Origin: Streptomyces sp. NBC_00568
GTDB lineage: Bacteria > Actinomycetota > Actinomycetes > Streptomycetales > Streptomycetaceae
NCBI RefSeq assembly: GCF_026341855.1
Contig: NZ_JAPENW010000001.1
Span: forward strand, 1,550,001-1,614,000
DNA: 64,000 nt
Reading direction: 5' to 3'
The position numbers and the translations under genes are program-made. Shown piece after piece: positions 9,899-20,532 of the stretch (positions within the stretch are counted from its first letter, which is position 1; the number at the start of each line of letters is the position of its first letter). The notes under the pieces are model-generated. The model saw only the letters and a list, made by a program, of their open reading frames with translations, was not told where the DNA came from and searched no databases.

Positions 9899-10744
9899 TC
9901 ACGGCATCGCCTTGCGGGCGGTCGCGAACCGCGGCCGGTTGTTGAGGTCCGGGTGGTCGGCCGCGTCGGCCCAGCCCCGCTCCTCGGTGAAGATCCACGG
10001 CACCTGGCCGCCCTGGGTGTCGGCGTGCTCGATGACGACGACGCCGCCGGGGCGCAGCAGACGGTGCGCGGTGCGCTCGATGCCGCGGATGAGGTCGAGT
10101 CCGTCCTCCCCCGAGAAGAGGGCGAGTTCGGGGTCGTAGTCCCGGGCCTCCGGCTGCACGTACTCCCACTCGGTGAGCGGGATGTACGGAGGGTTGGAGA
10201 TCACCAGGTCGACCTGGCCGTCGAGGTCGGGGAAGGCCGCGAGGGCGTCTCCCTGGCGCAGGTCGACCCTGGACCCCTCGACGTTCTTGCGCGTCCACCG
10301 CAGGGCGTCCTCGGACAGCTCCACTGCGTGCACACGGGAGCGCGGGACCTCCTGCGCGAGGGCGAGCGCGATGGCGCCCGATCCGGTGCACAGGTCGACG
10401 ATCAGCGGTTCGACGACGTCCATCGCGCGGACGGCGTCTATGGCCCAGCCGACGACCGACTCGGTCTCCGGGCGGGGCACGAACACGCCCGGCCCCACCT
10501 GGAGTTCGAGGTAGCGGAAGTAGGCGCGCCCGGTGATGTGCTGGAGCGGCTCGCGGGCCTCGCGGCGCGCGGTCACCTCCCAGTAGCGGGCGTCGAAGTC
10601 CGCGTCCTTGACACTGTGCAGCTCGCCCCGCTTCACGCCGTGCACGAAGGCGGCGAGCTCCTCCGCATCGTTGCGCGGCGAGGGCACGCCGGCGTCGGCC
10701 AGCCGCTGGGTGGCCTGGGCCACTTCCGCGAGCAGCAGGTTCAC
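9899..10744 (-). CDS. prmC: release factor glutamine methyltransferase
   Basis: This 281-aa SAM-dependent enzyme N5-methylates the glutamine of the GGQ motif in release factors. It carries the SAM loop VDLCTGSGAIALALA and the catalytic NPPY motif in ISNPPYIPLTEW. The start is GTG at 10744. It lies 36 bp downstream of prfA, whose product is its substrate. A 101-bp gap separates it from sua5. Confidence 0.95.
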   Translation of the reverse strand: MNLLLAEVAQATQRLADAGVPSPRNDAEELAAFVHGVKRGELHSVKDADFDARYWEVTARREAREPLQHITGRAYFRYLELQVGPGVFVPRPETESVVGWAIDAVRAMDVVEPLIVDLCTGSGAIALALAQEVPRSRVHAVELSEDALRWTRKNVEGSRVDLRQGDALAAFPDLDGQVDLVISNPPYIPLTEWEYVQPEARDYDPELALFSGEDGLDLIRGIERTAHRLLRPGGVVVIEHADTQGGQVPWIFTEERGWADAADHPDLNNRPRFATARKAMP

Positions 10745-10780
10745 GCTGGTCCTCCGGGGCTGAGCTGTTGTCGTTTGCTG

Positions 10781-11857
10781 TTACGCGTTGGCGAGCTTGG
10801 CGGCCGAGTCCGCGTCGACGCAGGCCTGGATGACCGCGTCGAGCTCGCCGTCCAGGACCTGGTCCAAGTTGTACGCCTTGAAGCCGACGCGGTGGTCCGA
10901 GATGCGATTCTCCGGGAAGTTGTACGTACGGATCTTCTCGGAGCGGTCGACGGTGCGGACCTGGCTGCGGCGGGCGTCCGCGGCCTCCCGCTCCGCTTCC
11001 TCCTGCGCCGCCGCGAGGAGCCTGGAGCGCAGGATACGCATCGCCTGCTCCTTGTTCTGCAGCTGGCTCTTCTCGTTCTGGCAGGAAGCGACGACTCCGG
11101 TGGGAATGTGCGTGATGCGCACCGCGGAGTCGGTGGTGTTGACGGACTGGCCGCCGGGGCCCGAGGAGCGGTAGACGTCGATACGGAGATCGTTCGCGTG
11201 GATCTCGACGTCGACCTCCTCGGCCTCGGGCGTGACCAGGACACCGGCGGCGGAGGTGTGGATGCGGCCCTGCGACTCGGTCGAGGGCACGCGCTGCACG
11301 CGGTGCACACCGCCCTCGTACTTCAGCCGGGCCCAGACGCCCTGGCCGGGCTCGGTGGCACCCTGGCCGCCCTTGGTCTTCACCGCGACCTGGACGTCCT
11401 TGTAGCCGCCGAGTTCGGATTCGGTGGCGTCGATGAGCTCGGTCTTCCAGCCGACGCGCTCGGCGTAGCGCAGGTACATGCGCAGCAGGTCACCGGCGAA
11501 CAGGGCGGACTCGTCGCCTCCGGCGCCCGCCTTGATCTCCAGGATGACGTCCTTGTCGTCGCTCGGGTCACGCGGGACCAGCAGCAGGCGGAGCTTCTCG
11601 GTGAGCTCCTCGCGCTGCTTCTCCAGGTCCTTGACCTCGGCCGCGAAGTCGGGGTCGTCGGCGGCGAACTCCTTCGCCGTGCCGATGTCGTCCCCGGTCT
11701 GCTTCCAGGAGCGGTACGTCGCGACGATCGGGGTCAGCTCGGCGTAGCGCTTGTTGAGCTTGCGCGCGTTGGCCTGGTCGGCGTGCACCGACGGGTCAGC
11801 GAGCTTCTTCTCCAGATCGGCGTGCTCACCGATCAGTTCCTCGACCGCCTCGAACAT
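10781..11857 (-). CDS. prfA: peptide chain release factor 1
   Basis: This 358-aa class I release factor reads UAA and UAG. The peptidyl-tRNA hydrolysis motif GGQ sits in [12 protein letters not shown]. The codon-reading tripeptide is PST in [11 protein letters not shown], where RF1 usually has PxT. The ATG at 11857 gives [16 protein letters not shown]. It is followed by prmC. Confidence 0.96.
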   Translation of the reverse strand: MFEAVEELIGEHADLEKKLADPSVHADQANARKLNKRYAELTPIVATYRSWKQTGDDIGTAKEFAADDPDFAAEVKDLEKQREELTEKLRLLLVPRDPSDDKDVILEIKAGAGGDESALFAGDLLRMYLRYAERVGWKTELIDATESELGGYKDVQVAVKTKGGQGATEPGQGVWARLKYEGGVHRVQRVPSTESQGRIHTSAAGVLVTPEAEEVDVEIHANDLRIDVYRSSGPGGQSVNTTDSAVRITHIPTGVVASCQNEKSQLQNKEQAMRILRSRLLAAAQEEAEREAADARRSQVRTVDRSEKIRTYNFPENRISDHRVGFKAYNLDQVLDGELDAVIQACVDADSAAKLANA

Positions 11858-11915
11858 CTCCGGCTCCAATGGACTGTCCCCAGCTCCGTGACGGGCTCGG
11901 GGACGTAGGTACGGC

Positions 11916-11959
11916 GTGGGGGTCCCCCTGCTCGAACGGGTTCGAGGGCCTGGGGGGAG
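11916..11959. repeat. short interspersed palindromic repeat, copy 1
   Basis: A GGGGGTCCCCCTGCTCGA core is followed by a spaced TTCGAG...GGGGGGAG half. A close relative lies at 25,053-25,091. This G5TC5-GCTCGA...GAG-TG5 layout recurs between genes in Streptomyces genomes as I know them. It lies between prfA and rpmE and can fold in either strand. Confidence 0.6.
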
Positions 11960-11974
11960 AGGGCTGGACCGCAA

Positions 11975-12022
11975 AGCGCCGGTCCCGGCGTCCCCGTGCA
12001 GGGGACACCGAAGACCGGCGCT
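11975..12022 (-). terminator. hairpin downstream of rpmE
   Basis: A 10-bp perfect stem (AGCGCCGGTC with GACCGGCGCT) encloses a 28-nt loop that contains a smaller CCCCGTGCAGGGG hairpin. It starts ten bases after the rpmE stop. There is no strong U-tract, so termination may be weak or of the streptomycete U-poor type. Confidence 0.6.
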
Positions 12023-12031
12023 GTGGGCTCG

Positions 12032-12253
12032 CTACTTGTTGGCAGCTGCAGCCTTGCCGAAGCGGGCCTCGAAGCGGGCCACACGGCCACCGGTGTCGAG
12101 GATCTTCTGCTTGCCCGTGTAGAACGGGTGGCACTCGGAGCAGACCTCGGCGCGGATGGCGCCGCTGGAGATCGTGCTCCGCGTGGTGAACGACGCGCCA
12201 CAGGTGCAGCTGACCTGCGTCTCGACGTACTCGGGGTGGATGTCGCGCTTCAA
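12032..12253 (-). CDS. rpmE: 50S ribosomal protein L31, zinc-ribbon form
   Basis: This 73-aa L31 has the zinc-binding cysteines CTC in VSCTCGASF and CSEC in [13 protein letters not shown]. This is the C+ form replaced by a zinc-free paralog when zinc is scarce and Zur-controlled. The start is TTG at 12253, placed by AGGAG seven bases upstream and by the conserved [10 protein letters not shown]-terminus. Ordinary ATG-only gene calling would miss or extend it. Confidence 0.95.
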   Translation of the reverse strand: MKRDIHPEYVETQVSCTCGASFTTRSTISSGAIRAEVCSECHPFYTGKQKILDTGGRVARFEARFGKAAAANK

Positions 12254-12401
12254 GGTGTCTCCTAGATTCGGGAGGGCACCGGGTCGCCGCCGCGGGATGC
12301 GGGTGCGTGAACCGGGGCCGACGTACCAGTCTGCCAGCACTGGCCGTATCCCCCAAAACGGGGGGACGCGACGATCTATTCCCAGGGGCTCCGCGGGCGG
12401 G

Positions 12402-13538
12402 TCAGCCGGGGCTGACGACGCCCTTCGCGGTGCCGGTGGCGGTGCCCTTGGTGGCCGCCTTCGGGATCGGCCGGTCGTCCTTCAGCGCCTTCCAGACCAG
12501 CTCGGCCTTGTCCTTGTCGACCAGGACGCGGTTGGCGTCGGCGCTGTCGTACTGGACCGGCATCGTCACCATGGCCATGTGGGACGAGCTGATGCCCTTG
12601 AGGCCGCTCGCGAAGGAGGCGAGGTCGGTGACACTGCCGATGTCGGAGTCGGTGGTGACCGCCTTGGTCGCGGTGTCGGCGAGGTCGTACAGCTTTTTCG
12701 GGCTGGACAGGATCCCGATGTGCTTGACCTGGTCGACGAGCGCCTTCATGAACGCCTGCTGGAGCTGGATGCGGCCGAGGTCGGAGCCGTCGCCGACGCC
12801 GTGCCGGGTACGGACCAGGCCGAGTGCCTGCTTGCCGTTGAGCTCGTGCGATCCGGCCTTCAGGTTCAGATGGCTCTCGGGGTCCTTGATGTCCTTGGTC
12901 GTGGTGACCGTGACACCGCCGAGGTCGTCGATCAGCTTCTGGAAGCCGCTGAAGTCGACCTCGATGTAGTGGTCCATGCGGATGCCGGTGACGGACTCGA
13001 CGGTCTTCACCGCGCAGGCGGCGCCGCCGGTGGAGTAGGCGGAGTTGAACATCACGCCGGAGGCCGCGTCGTGGCGGGTGCCCTCGGCGTCGACGCAGGA
13101 GGGCCGCTCGATGAGGGTGTCGCGGGGGATGGAGACCACGCTGGCCTTCTTGTGGCCCTTGTACACGTGGACGATCATCGCGGTGTCGGAGCGGGCGCTG
13201 CCGTCGTCGGTGCCGCCGCCCAGCTTCTTGTTGCCGCCGGAGCGGGTGTCGGAGCCGAGGACCAGGATGTTCTCGGAGCCGTTGTCGACCTTCGTGGGCC
13301 GTTCGCTGCCGAGCGCCTGGTTGATGTCGACGTTCTTGAGGTTGCCGTTGAGCTTGAAGTACAGGTAGCCGGCTCCGGTGCCGCCGAGCACCACGATGCC
13401 CGCCGCGGTCCAGGCCGTGACGAGCAGGGCCTTGCTCCGCGTGCTGCGGGTCTTGCGGCGACGCCCCTTGGCCCGGGACGGGGTGCTGTTGCCGGGGTCG
13501 CCCGGTATGGCGGGCTCCGGCGTGCTCTCGGCAGGCAT
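12402..13538 (-). CDS. LytR-CpsA-Psr (LCP) family glycopolymer ligase
   Basis: This 378-aa protein has a basic cytoplasmic N-terminus ([13 protein letters not shown]), one membrane helix (about 32-54) and an extracellular LCP domain. LCP proteins move wall glycopolymers from the lipid carrier to peptidoglycan. Family motifs seen are [12 protein letters not shown], the Arg-rich [11 protein letters not shown] and VSIPRDTLI, and [19 protein letters not shown] lipid-carrier glycosyl transferase lies about 5 kb away in the same cluster. Confidence 0.92.
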   Translation of the reverse strand: MPAESTPEPAIPGDPGNSTPSRAKGRRRKTRSTRSKALLVTAWTAAGIVVLGGTGAGYLYFKLNGNLKNVDINQALGSERPTKVDNGSENILVLGSDTRSGGNKKLGGGTDDGSARSDTAMIVHVYKGHKKASVVSIPRDTLIERPSCVDAEGTRHDAASGVMFNSAYSTGGAACAVKTVESVTGIRMDHYIEVDFSGFQKLIDDLGGVTVTTTKDIKDPESHLNLKAGSHELNGKQALGLVRTRHGVGDGSDLGRIQLQQAFMKALVDQVKHIGILSSPKKLYDLADTATKAVTTDSDIGSVTDLASFASGLKGISSSHMAMVTMPVQYDSADANRVLVDKDKAELVWKALKDDRPIPKAATKGTATGTAKGVVSPG

Positions 13539-13675
13539 GTGCTCCTCGGTTTCCTTTGCGGTCGGTTACCCCCTGCTTTCAGGGCTAGACCCAGCTGGAC
13601 GTGACGAGGCGTACCGCTCCATGGTCACTCCGTACGGTCAGACTGGGAAACTCGGCAAAGGGTTGCACAACGCAG

Positions 13676-13704
13676 CGTGCCCACCGCGTAGCGCGGTGGG
13701 CACG
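13676..13704 (-). terminator. hairpin downstream of the secreted protease gene
   Basis: A perfect 13-bp stem (CGTGCCCACCGCG at 13676-13688 with its complement at 13692-13704) has a 3-nt loop. It lies 45 bp past the protease stop. It has no clear T-run on the minus strand. Confidence 0.65.
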
Positions 13705-13748
13705 TTGCGTGGCCGGTGAGACCGGGAAGAACCCGCTCACCTGCGATG

Positions 13749-15551
13749 TCAGCCGAAGATGTCGTACTCCTGGAAACCGGTGCCGACCGAGATCCGCGTG
13801 GCGAAGATCTCGCTGGTGGCCTTGCCGGTACCCGGGTACAGGTACAGCGTGCCGCCGGAGGTGCGGGCCAGGAAGTCGGCCTTGCCGTCGCCGGTCACGT
13901 CACCGACGGCGTCGAAGGCGTTGTAGCTGCTCCAGGTGCGCACCTTGATGCGGCTGGAGAAGGCTCCGCTGCCGGTCTTGCCGGTGCCCTTGTACAGGTA
14001 GATGTACGAGCCGGTCTTGCTGCGCGCGATCAGGTCGGCCTTGCCGTCGCCGGTGAAGTCGCCGTGCCCGCGCACCGAGTTGTACTGGCTCCAGCCGGTG
14101 CTGACCTGGACACGCGACGAGAAGGTGCCGTTGCCCTTGCCCGGGTACTGCCACATGACTCCGGAGGAGTCGACGGAGAGCATGTCGGGCAGGCCGTCGC
14201 CGTTGAGGTCGCCCGGCGCGATGATGCGCTGACGGGTACCCCAGCTGCTGAAGATCTTGTCGGTGGCCCAGTCGTCGATCGACCTCAGGTAGTGCATCCA
14301 GTAGACGTCCCCGCTGGCGCTGTCGCGCACCACGAGGTCCTGGTAGCCGTCACGGTTCAGGTCGGTCTGGAGCACGACGTTGACGCCGTCCCAGCCGCCC
14401 CACGACACGCGCGCGGCGAACGAGGTGCCCTTGGAGTCCTTCGAGTAGCCCGTCTTGGTCGACGCGTTGCGGACCCACAGGTCGGCCTTGTGGTCGCCGC
14501 TCAGGTTGGTGTCCTCGACGCGCGGGTAGGCGGCGCCGACGTAGGTGCTGACCTTCGAGAAGACGCTGTACGCGCCCTTCTTGACGCAGTCCTCGACACC
14601 CCAGGAGACGACACCGACGATGCGGTCGTTGACGATCAGCGGGCCGCCGGAGTCGCCGTTGCAGGCGGTGGTGGTGCCGGCGTCGGTGCCGGTCGCCTTG
14701 GTGCCCGCGCAGACCATGTGGCCCTCGACGAAGGCGTCCTCACCGAGGACCGACTGCATGCCCGCGTTGCACGTGCTGTCCGAGTTGATCGGCAGCGTGG
14801 CCGTCTTCAGCGTCTCGGAGATGTCGCCGGTGGTGGAGCTGGTGCGGCCCCAGCCGAAGAGCTTCGCCGTGGTGCCGGACGCGTACGACGCGGTGTCACC
14901 GGACGTCGTCATGCGGATCGGCTTGGCGGAGACCGGGTTCGCCAGCGTGATGACCGCGATGTCGTTGTCGATGGTCGTCGAGCTGTACGACGGGTGGTTC
15001 CACTGCCGCCAGGGAGCGCTGACCGTGGCACCTGCCGGCAGCTCGCTGCCGCTCGCCAGCTGGGAGGTGCCGGTGATGACGGCGCCGTTGGCCTTCCAGT
15101 CGTAGCCCTTGACGCAGTGCGCGGCGGTCAGGATCTTCGTCGGCGAGACGACGGAGCCGCCGCAGAAGAAGCCGATCTCGTTGGCCTCGTCGTAGTACCA
15201 GAGCTGGGCCATGAACGGGGCCGTGCTGATGGTGGTCGTGGTGCCGCCGATGATCTTCGGGTCGACCTTCGCCGTGTCCGTACCGGCGCTCAGCGACGCC
15301 TTCTGGGTCGTCCGGCCCGCGATGTCGTCACCGGCGACGGCGCCCGCCACACGCTTCTCCAGCTCGGCCAGGGACGGCGTCGAGTGGGTGGGCCGCACGG
15401 TCGGAGTGGGTGGCGTCGTGTTGGGCGCGGCGTTCGCGGACGACATCAGAAGCGCACCGGCGACCGCGGCGGCGAGGCCGGCCGCGGCAACCGGGACGGC
15501 GATCCGTATACGGCGTCTGTGCCGACCGCCTCCGGACGTGGACGTATCCAC
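13749..15551 (-). CDS. secreted trypsin-like serine protease with FG-GAP/VCBS repeats
   Basis: This 600-aa protein has a signal peptide (RHRRRIR, hydrophobic 17-36, then SANA), a propeptide to about residue 99 and an S1 peptidase starting at IIGG. The triad is His145 (LTAAHC), Asp197 (IDNDIAV) and Ser301 (CNGDSGGPL). Residues about 355-600 hold FG-GAP-type repeats with Ca-binding loops such as DLNRDG, DLNGDG, DFTGDG and DVTGDG, as in a beta-propeller. A role in extracellular protein breakdown or binding is likely. It is isolated between rho and the LCP gene, with its own terminator. Confidence 0.93.
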   Translation of the reverse strand: MDTSTSGGGRHRRRIRIAVPVAAAGLAAAVAGALLMSSANAAPNTTPPTPTVRPTHSTPSLAELEKRVAGAVAGDDIAGRTTQKASLSAGTDTAKVDPKIIGGTTTTISTAPFMAQLWYYDEANEIGFFCGGSVVSPTKILTAAHCVKGYDWKANGAVITGTSQLASGSELPAGATVSAPWRQWNHPSYSSTTIDNDIAVITLANPVSAKPIRMTTSGDTASYASGTTAKLFGWGRTSSTTGDISETLKTATLPINSDSTCNAGMQSVLGEDAFVEGHMVCAGTKATGTDAGTTTACNGDSGGPLIVNDRIVGVVSWGVEDCVKKGAYSVFSKVSTYVGAAYPRVEDTNLSGDHKADLWVRNASTKTGYSKDSKGTSFAARVSWGGWDGVNVVLQTDLNRDGYQDLVVRDSASGDVYWMHYLRSIDDWATDKIFSSWGTRQRIIAPGDLNGDGLPDMLSVDSSGVMWQYPGKGNGTFSSRVQVSTGWSQYNSVRGHGDFTGDGKADLIARSKTGSYIYLYKGTGKTGSGAFSSRIKVRTWSSYNAFDAVGDVTGDGKADFLARTSGGTLYLYPGTGKATSEIFATRISVGTGFQEYDIFG

Positions 15552-15632
15552 TCAAGTCCCCCCTCAGAGTCAAGAGTTCAGATCTGCTTCAGCAGAAGTT
15601 CAAGGGCGCGATCGTACACGTGTCCCGGGCAG

Positions 15633-15680
15633 CACAAAGGACCGCCCCCGTCACGTGCGTGACGGGGGCGGTCCTTTGTG
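15633..15680 (-). terminator. strong intrinsic terminator after rho
   Basis: A perfect 22-bp stem (15633-15654 with 15659-15680) with a 4-nt loop lies 18 bp after the rho stop. The minus strand ends in CCTTTGTG, giving only a short U stretch. It is the strongest hairpin I see in the window. Confidence 0.85.
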
Positions 15681-15697
15681 GTTCTTGCCCTGTGGAC

Positions 15698-17770
15698 TCA
15701 GTCGTTGCTGTTGCCCGGCGACGGCGTCGTCTTCTGGATCTGGAGCAGGAACTCGGCGTTCGACTTCGTCTGCTTCATCTTGTCGAGCAGCAGCTCGATC
15801 GCCTGCTGCTGGTCGAGCGCGTGGAGCACGCGGCGCAGCTTCCAGGTGATGGCGAGCTCGTCGCTGCCGAGCAGCAGCTCTTCCTTACGGGTACCGGACG
15901 CGTCGACGTCCACCGCCGGGAAGACACGCTTGTCGGCGAGCTTCCGGTCGAGCTTGAGCTCGGCGTTGCCGGTGCCCTTGAACTCCTCGAAGATGACCTC
16001 GTCCATGCGCGAGCCGGTGTCGACGAGCGCGGTGGCCAGGATGGTCAGCGAGCCGCCGTCCTCGATGTTGCGCGCGGCACCGAAGAAGCGCTTCGGCGGG
16101 TACAGCGCGGTCGAGTCGACACCACCGGACAGGATGCGGCCGGAGGCCGGGGCGGCGAGGTTGTACGCACGACCCAGACGCGTGATCGAGTCGAGCAGCA
16201 CGACGACGTCGTGGCCCAGCTCCACCAGACGCTTGGCACGCTCGATGGCGAGCTCGGCGACCGTGGTGTGGTCCTCGGCCGGACGGTCGAAGGTCGAGGA
16301 GATGACCTCGCCCTTGACCGACCGCTGCATGTCGGTGACCTCTTCCGGACGCTCGTCGACCAGGACGACCATCAGGTGGCACTCGGGGTTGTTGTGCGTG
16401 ATCGCGTTGGCGATCGCCTGCATGATCATGGTCTTGCCGGTCTTCGGCGGGGCCACGATCAGGCCGCGCTGGCCCTTGCCGATCGGCGCGACGAGGTCGA
16501 TGATCCGGGTCGTCAGCACACCCGGGTCGGTCTCGAGGCGGAGCCGGTCCTGCGGGTAGAGCGGCGTCAGCTTGTTGAACTCCGGTCGCCCGCGCCCGGA
16601 GTCGGGGGCCATGCCGTTGGTCGAGTCCAGGCGCACCAGCGCGTTGAACTTCTCGCGGCGCTCGCCGTCCTTGGGCTGACGGACCGCACCGGTGACGTGG
16701 TCACCCTTGCGCAGACCGTTCTTGCGGACCTGGGCCAGGGAGACGTACACGTCGTTGGGACCCGGCAGGTAGCCCGACGTACGGATGAACGCGTAGTTGT
16801 CGAGGATGTCGAGGATGCCCGCGACGGGGATCAGCACGTCGTCGTCGGCGACCTGCGGCTCGGCGATCTCGTCGCGTCCACGACGCCCACGGCGGTCCCG
16901 GTAACGACCGCGCCGGCCGCGGCGGCCGCCCTCGAAGTCGTCGTCGTCCTGCGGGCCGTTGTCGCGCGGGCCGTTGTCACGCGGACCGCTGTCACGCGTC
17001 TGCTGGCGGTCCTGACGGCCGCCGCCCTGCTGCTGACGGTCCGGACGGTCCTGGCGCTCCTGACGGTCCGGGCGCTGCTGCCCGCCGCCCTGGCCGCCCT
17101 GCTGCTCGTCGCCCTTGTTGCCGCGGCGGTCGCGGTCGCGGCCGCCCCGGTCGCGGTCACGGCGCTCACGACGCTCGCGGCGGCCGTCGGCGCCCTCGGC
17201 GTCGCCCTGCGGCTGCGCCTCGGTCTTCGGCTCGCTCTTCGCCTCGGCGGTGACCGTCTCGGGGCTGCCCGCCTCGGCGGTGGCACGGCGACGGCGGCGC
17301 TCGGCGGGGGCGTCGTCTCCCCCACGCTCGGCCTCGCTCGTGCGGGAGGGGCCGCCGGCCGGCTGGCCGGGGATCTCGATCTGCTGCTGGGCCACGGCCT
17401 TCTCGGCGGCGACCTTCTCGGCCTTCGTCTCGGCCGGGGCGGCGGTCTCGTCGCTCGTGCGGGCCTTCGAGGTGGCACGGCGCTTCGGCTTGGTCTCGGC
17501 GGCGTCGTCGGATGCCGACTTGGCCGGAGCACCCCCTCCCGCCTGCGCCTCCTTGATGACCTCGATCAGCTGGCTCTTGCGCATACGCGCGGTGCCCCTG
17601 ATTCCGAGGCCGGATGCGACCTGCTGCAGCTCGGCCAGCACCATGCCTTCGAGGCCGGTACCGCGGCGTCGCCTGGAGCCGGCACCGGTGGCAGGCGCGG
17701 AGGCGTCCGTGGCGGGCGCGGCAGCGGTCTCCTCGACACGTGCGCCCATCAGATCGGTGGTGTCGCTCAC
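15698..17770 (-). CDS. rho: transcription termination factor Rho
   Basis: This 690-aa hexameric RNA-dependent ATPase ends transcription of untranslated RNA. Order: N-terminal helical domain ([29 protein letters not shown]), a long Arg/Asp/Gly/Gln-rich low-complexity insert (about 110-300) typical of high-GC actinobacteria, an RNA-binding cold-shock-like domain ([20 protein letters not shown]), and the ATPase with PPKTGKT and [12 protein letters not shown]. The start is GTG at 17770. The insert is thought to add RNA-binding capacity. A 388-bp leader lies upstream. Confidence 0.97.
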   Translation of the reverse strand: MSDTTDLMGARVEETAAAPATDASAPATGAGSRRRRGTGLEGMVLAELQQVASGLGIRGTARMRKSQLIEVIKEAQAGGGAPAKSASDDAAETKPKRRATSKARTSDETAAPAETKAEKVAAEKAVAQQQIEIPGQPAGGPSRTSEAERGGDDAPAERRRRRATAEAGSPETVTAEAKSEPKTEAQPQGDAEGADGRRERRERRDRDRGGRDRDRRGNKGDEQQGGQGGGQQRPDRQERQDRPDRQQQGGGRQDRQQTRDSGPRDNGPRDNGPQDDDDFEGGRRGRRGRYRDRRGRRGRDEIAEPQVADDDVLIPVAGILDILDNYAFIRTSGYLPGPNDVYVSLAQVRKNGLRKGDHVTGAVRQPKDGERREKFNALVRLDSTNGMAPDSGRGRPEFNKLTPLYPQDRLRLETDPGVLTTRIIDLVAPIGKGQRGLIVAPPKTGKTMIMQAIANAITHNNPECHLMVVLVDERPEEVTDMQRSVKGEVISSTFDRPAEDHTTVAELAIERAKRLVELGHDVVVLLDSITRLGRAYNLAAPASGRILSGGVDSTALYPPKRFFGAARNIEDGGSLTILATALVDTGSRMDEVIFEEFKGTGNAELKLDRKLADKRVFPAVDVDASGTRKEELLLGSDELAITWKLRRVLHALDQQQAIELLLDKMKQTKSNAEFLLQIQKTTPSPGNSND

Positions 17771-18158
17771 GAAGGGTCCTTCCCTGGAGCGGACGTCGGC
17801 CTGTCTGGCTCGGCGACCGGTTGTGCTGTCCGGCTTTGGTCCTTGCTATGTGGACCGTGCCGGGGCGGTGGTCCGCCAAAGCGGCGGAAGAAATATCTGA
17901 TGATGACGATTCCGGAGCCGTGGCACTGAGGTTCGGTGTCATCGGCTCGGTCACGCCGGTTCCGGAGCGTGCTCAGCACTGCTCAGCGCATAGCACCCAA
18001 TGCAAGGCACAAAGCAGTTTGGGAGGCTCCCGGAAGAATGGGTGTCCCGGACGGGGACGCGAAGCACCTCGCCATGGTGGGGTCGGGTGCAGACTTGAGG
18101 TTAACACTACCGGATCCAACAAACATTCCCCCTCTCCAAATCCGGCAACCGTGCGTCG
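17771..18158 (-). promoter_or_regulatory. long rho upstream region
   Basis: This 388-bp gap between thrB and rho contains no convincing gene. Part of it (about 18080-18150) is A/T-rich for this genome. In many bacteria rho is autoregulated through its leader. The length here is compatible with that, but I see no defined element. Confidence 0.35.
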
Positions 18159-19088
18159 TCAACTGACCCCGGCAGGTGCGAGCGGCAGCACGCACGCCCC
18201 CTGGGCGTCGAGGTCAAGACGGTTGGCGGCCCAGCTCTGACCTGCGAGATCGGCCACCTTGTCGGCCGACGCGCGGTCCGCCAGCGCGAGGACCGTGGGT
18301 CCCGCGCCGGAGATCACCGCCGGGATGCCGTCGGCGCGCAGGCGCTCCACGAGAGCCGCGCTCTCCGGCATCGCCGGAGCACGGTATTCCTGGTGCAGCC
18401 GGTCCTCCGTCGCGGGCAGCAACAGCTCGGGGCGCCGGGTCAGGGCCTCGACGAGCAGTGCGGCGCGACCCGCGTTGGCGGCGGCGTCGACGTGCGGAAC
18501 GGTGCGCGGCAGCAGACCGCGCGCGGTCTCGGTGAGCACGGGCTTTCCGGGCACGAAGACCACCGGAACGATGGAATCGGCGGGCTCCATCCTGATCGCC
18601 CGCGCGGCGCCGGACTCCATCCAGGACAGCGTGAAACCGCCGAGCAGACAGGCCGCGACATTGTCGGGGTGCCCCTCGATCTCGGTCGCGAGCTCGAGGA
18701 GCGCGGTGTCGTCGAGCCTGCTGTCCCCGCCTATCGTCACCGCGCGGGCGGCGACGATGCCGGCGCAGATGGCGGCGGAGGAGGAGCCGAGACCCCGGCC
18801 GTGCGGAATGCGGTTGGCGCAGACGATCTCGAGGCCGCGCGGCTGTCCGCCCAGCAGATCGAAGGCGGTGCGCAGGGAACGTACGAGGAGATGGTTCTCG
18901 TCGCGCGGCAGCGTCTCGCTGCCCTCACCCGCGATGTCGATGTGCAGCCCGGAGTCGGCCACCCGGACGACCACGTCGTCGTACAGCCCCAGTGACAGGC
19001 CGAAGGCGTCGAAGCCCGGGCCGAGGTTGGCACTGGTGGCGGGGACGCGCACCCGGACGGCGGCGGCGCGGAACGCTGGACCGGCCAT
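18159..19088 (-). CDS. thrB: homoserine kinase
   Basis: This 309-aa GHMP kinase phosphorylates L-homoserine, the fourth step from aspartate to threonine. The GHMP signature is PHGRGLGSSSAAICAGIVAA, with the N-terminal VRVPATSANLGPGFDAFGL and the C-terminal ISGAGPTVLAL. The ATG at 19088 was chosen because homology begins at MAGPAFRAAAVRVRVPATSA. Its substrate comes from hom, and ThrC, encoded just upstream, uses its product. Confidence 0.96.
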   Translation of the reverse strand: MAGPAFRAAAVRVRVPATSANLGPGFDAFGLSLGLYDDVVVRVADSGLHIDIAGEGSETLPRDENHLLVRSLRTAFDLLGGQPRGLEIVCANRIPHGRGLGSSSAAICAGIVAARAVTIGGDSRLDDTALLELATEIEGHPDNVAACLLGGFTLSWMESGAARAIRMEPADSIVPVVFVPGKPVLTETARGLLPRTVPHVDAAANAGRAALLVEALTRRPELLLPATEDRLHQEYRAPAMPESAALVERLRADGIPAVISGAGPTVLALADRASADKVADLAGQSWAANRLDLDAQGACVLPLAPAGVS

Positions 19089-19347
19089 CGCTCGATGACT
19101 CTCCTTGAGCTGCGTGATGTACGAGATTTTCGAAGAACTGCGACATGAACTGACTGCGACAGACGGGCAACAGGACCCGGAGGCCGCAGGGACGGCGCGG
19201 CACCGCGGCATATGCGGCGGGCGGGTTCGGTACAGCCTATCGAAGGAAGGTTCTGTGGCGACATAGGGCGCACAGGAGGCGCACGATGCGTGTCGTAAGC
19301 CCCCCGTGCACCCCCCGACGGGTCGCCGTAGGGGCAACCCTCCGGAG

Positions 19348-19390
19348 GGCGGGCGGATTCCGTCTGCTTTCCGACGGTTTTCCGCCCGCC
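19348..19390 (-). terminator. terminator between thrC and thrB
   Basis: A 10-bp outer stem (GGCGGGCGGA with TCCGCCCGCC) has an inner CCGTC/GACGG pair. It lies downstream of thrC in the 379-bp gap before thrB. The gap suggests that thrB has its own promoter rather than strict cotranscription with hom-thrC. Confidence 0.6.
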
Positions 19391-19467
19391 TTCGGCGCGT
19401 TCTGCCACGTCCGGCGCGTTCCGCCGGGGCCGGCCGGCCCCGCCTGGCGGGTTCACGCCTGGCGGTT

Positions 19468-20526
19468 TTACGCCAGTCCGAGCCGCTCCGCCGCCGTCGC
19501 CGCGTCCACCGGGACCGTGACCGGCTGCGGGGCGCCCGCGACGGCCCAGTCGGGGTCCTTGAGACCGTTTCCGGTGACCGTGCAGACGATGCGCTGCCCC
19601 GGGTCGACCTTGCCCTGCTCGGCGGCCTTCAGCAAGCCGGCGACGGACGCGGCGGACGCGGGCTCGACGAAGACGCCCTCCTGCGCGGCCAACAGCCGGT
19701 AGGCGCGCAGGATCTCACGGTCCGTCACCTCGTCGATGAAGCCGCCCGACTCGTCCCGCGCGGCCAGCGCGAACTTCCACGAGGCCGGGTTGCCGATCCG
19801 GATCGCGGTGGCGATCGTCGACGGGTCCTTGACGACCTCGCCGCGCACGATCGGCGCCGAACCGGACGCCTGGAATCCCCACATGCGCGGGGTCTGACGG
19901 GCGATGCCGTCGGCGGCGTACTCCGTGTACCCCTTCCAGTACGCGGTGATGTTGCCCGCGTTGCCCACCGGAAGGACATGGATGTCGGGCGCGTCGCCGA
20001 GCATGTCCACGATCTCGAAGGCGGCGGTCTTCTGGCCCTCGATACGCACCGGGTTGACCGAATTGACCAGCGCCACCGGATAGTTGTCGGACAGCGAGCG
20101 CGCCAGCGTCAGACAGTCGTCGAAGTTGCCGTCGACCTGGAGGATCTTGGCGCCGTGGATGAGGGCCTGGCCCATCTTGCCGAGCGCGATCTTGCCCTGC
20201 GGCACGAGGACGGCACAGACCATCCCGGCGCGCACGGCGTACGCGGCGGCGCTCGCCGAGGTGTTGCCGGTGGAGGCGCAGATGACGGCCTTCGCGCCCT
20301 CCTCCTTCGCCCGGGTGATGGCCATGGTCATACCGCGGTCCTTGAAGGACCCGGTCGGGTTGGCACCCTCCACCTTGAGGTGGACCTCGCAGCCCGTGCG
20401 CTCGGAGAGCACCTGCGCGGGCACGAGCGGCGTGCCGCCCTCACGGAGCGACACGACCGGCGTGCTGTCGGACACCGGAAGCCGGTCCCGGTACTCCTCG
20501 ATGATTCCGCGCCACTGGTGGGTCAT
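19468..20526 (-). CDS. thrC: threonine synthase
   Basis: This 352-aa PLP enzyme converts O-phosphohomoserine to threonine. The PLP lysine is Lys62 in [11 protein letters not shown], and the phosphate loop is [12 protein letters not shown]. It lies six bases after the hom stop, so the two are almost certainly cotranscribed. Confidence 0.96.
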   Translation of the reverse strand: MTHQWRGIIEEYRDRLPVSDSTPVVSLREGGTPLVPAQVLSERTGCEVHLKVEGANPTGSFKDRGMTMAITRAKEEGAKAVICASTGNTSASAAAYAVRAGMVCAVLVPQGKIALGKMGQALIHGAKILQVDGNFDDCLTLARSLSDNYPVALVNSVNPVRIEGQKTAAFEIVDMLGDAPDIHVLPVGNAGNITAYWKGYTEYAADGIARQTPRMWGFQASGSAPIVRGEVVKDPSTIATAIRIGNPASWKFALAARDESGGFIDEVTDREILRAYRLLAAQEGVFVEPASAASVAGLLKAAEQGKVDPGQRIVCTVTGNGLKDPDWAVAGAPQPVTVPVDAATAAERLGLA

Positions 20527-20532
20527 TGCTGG

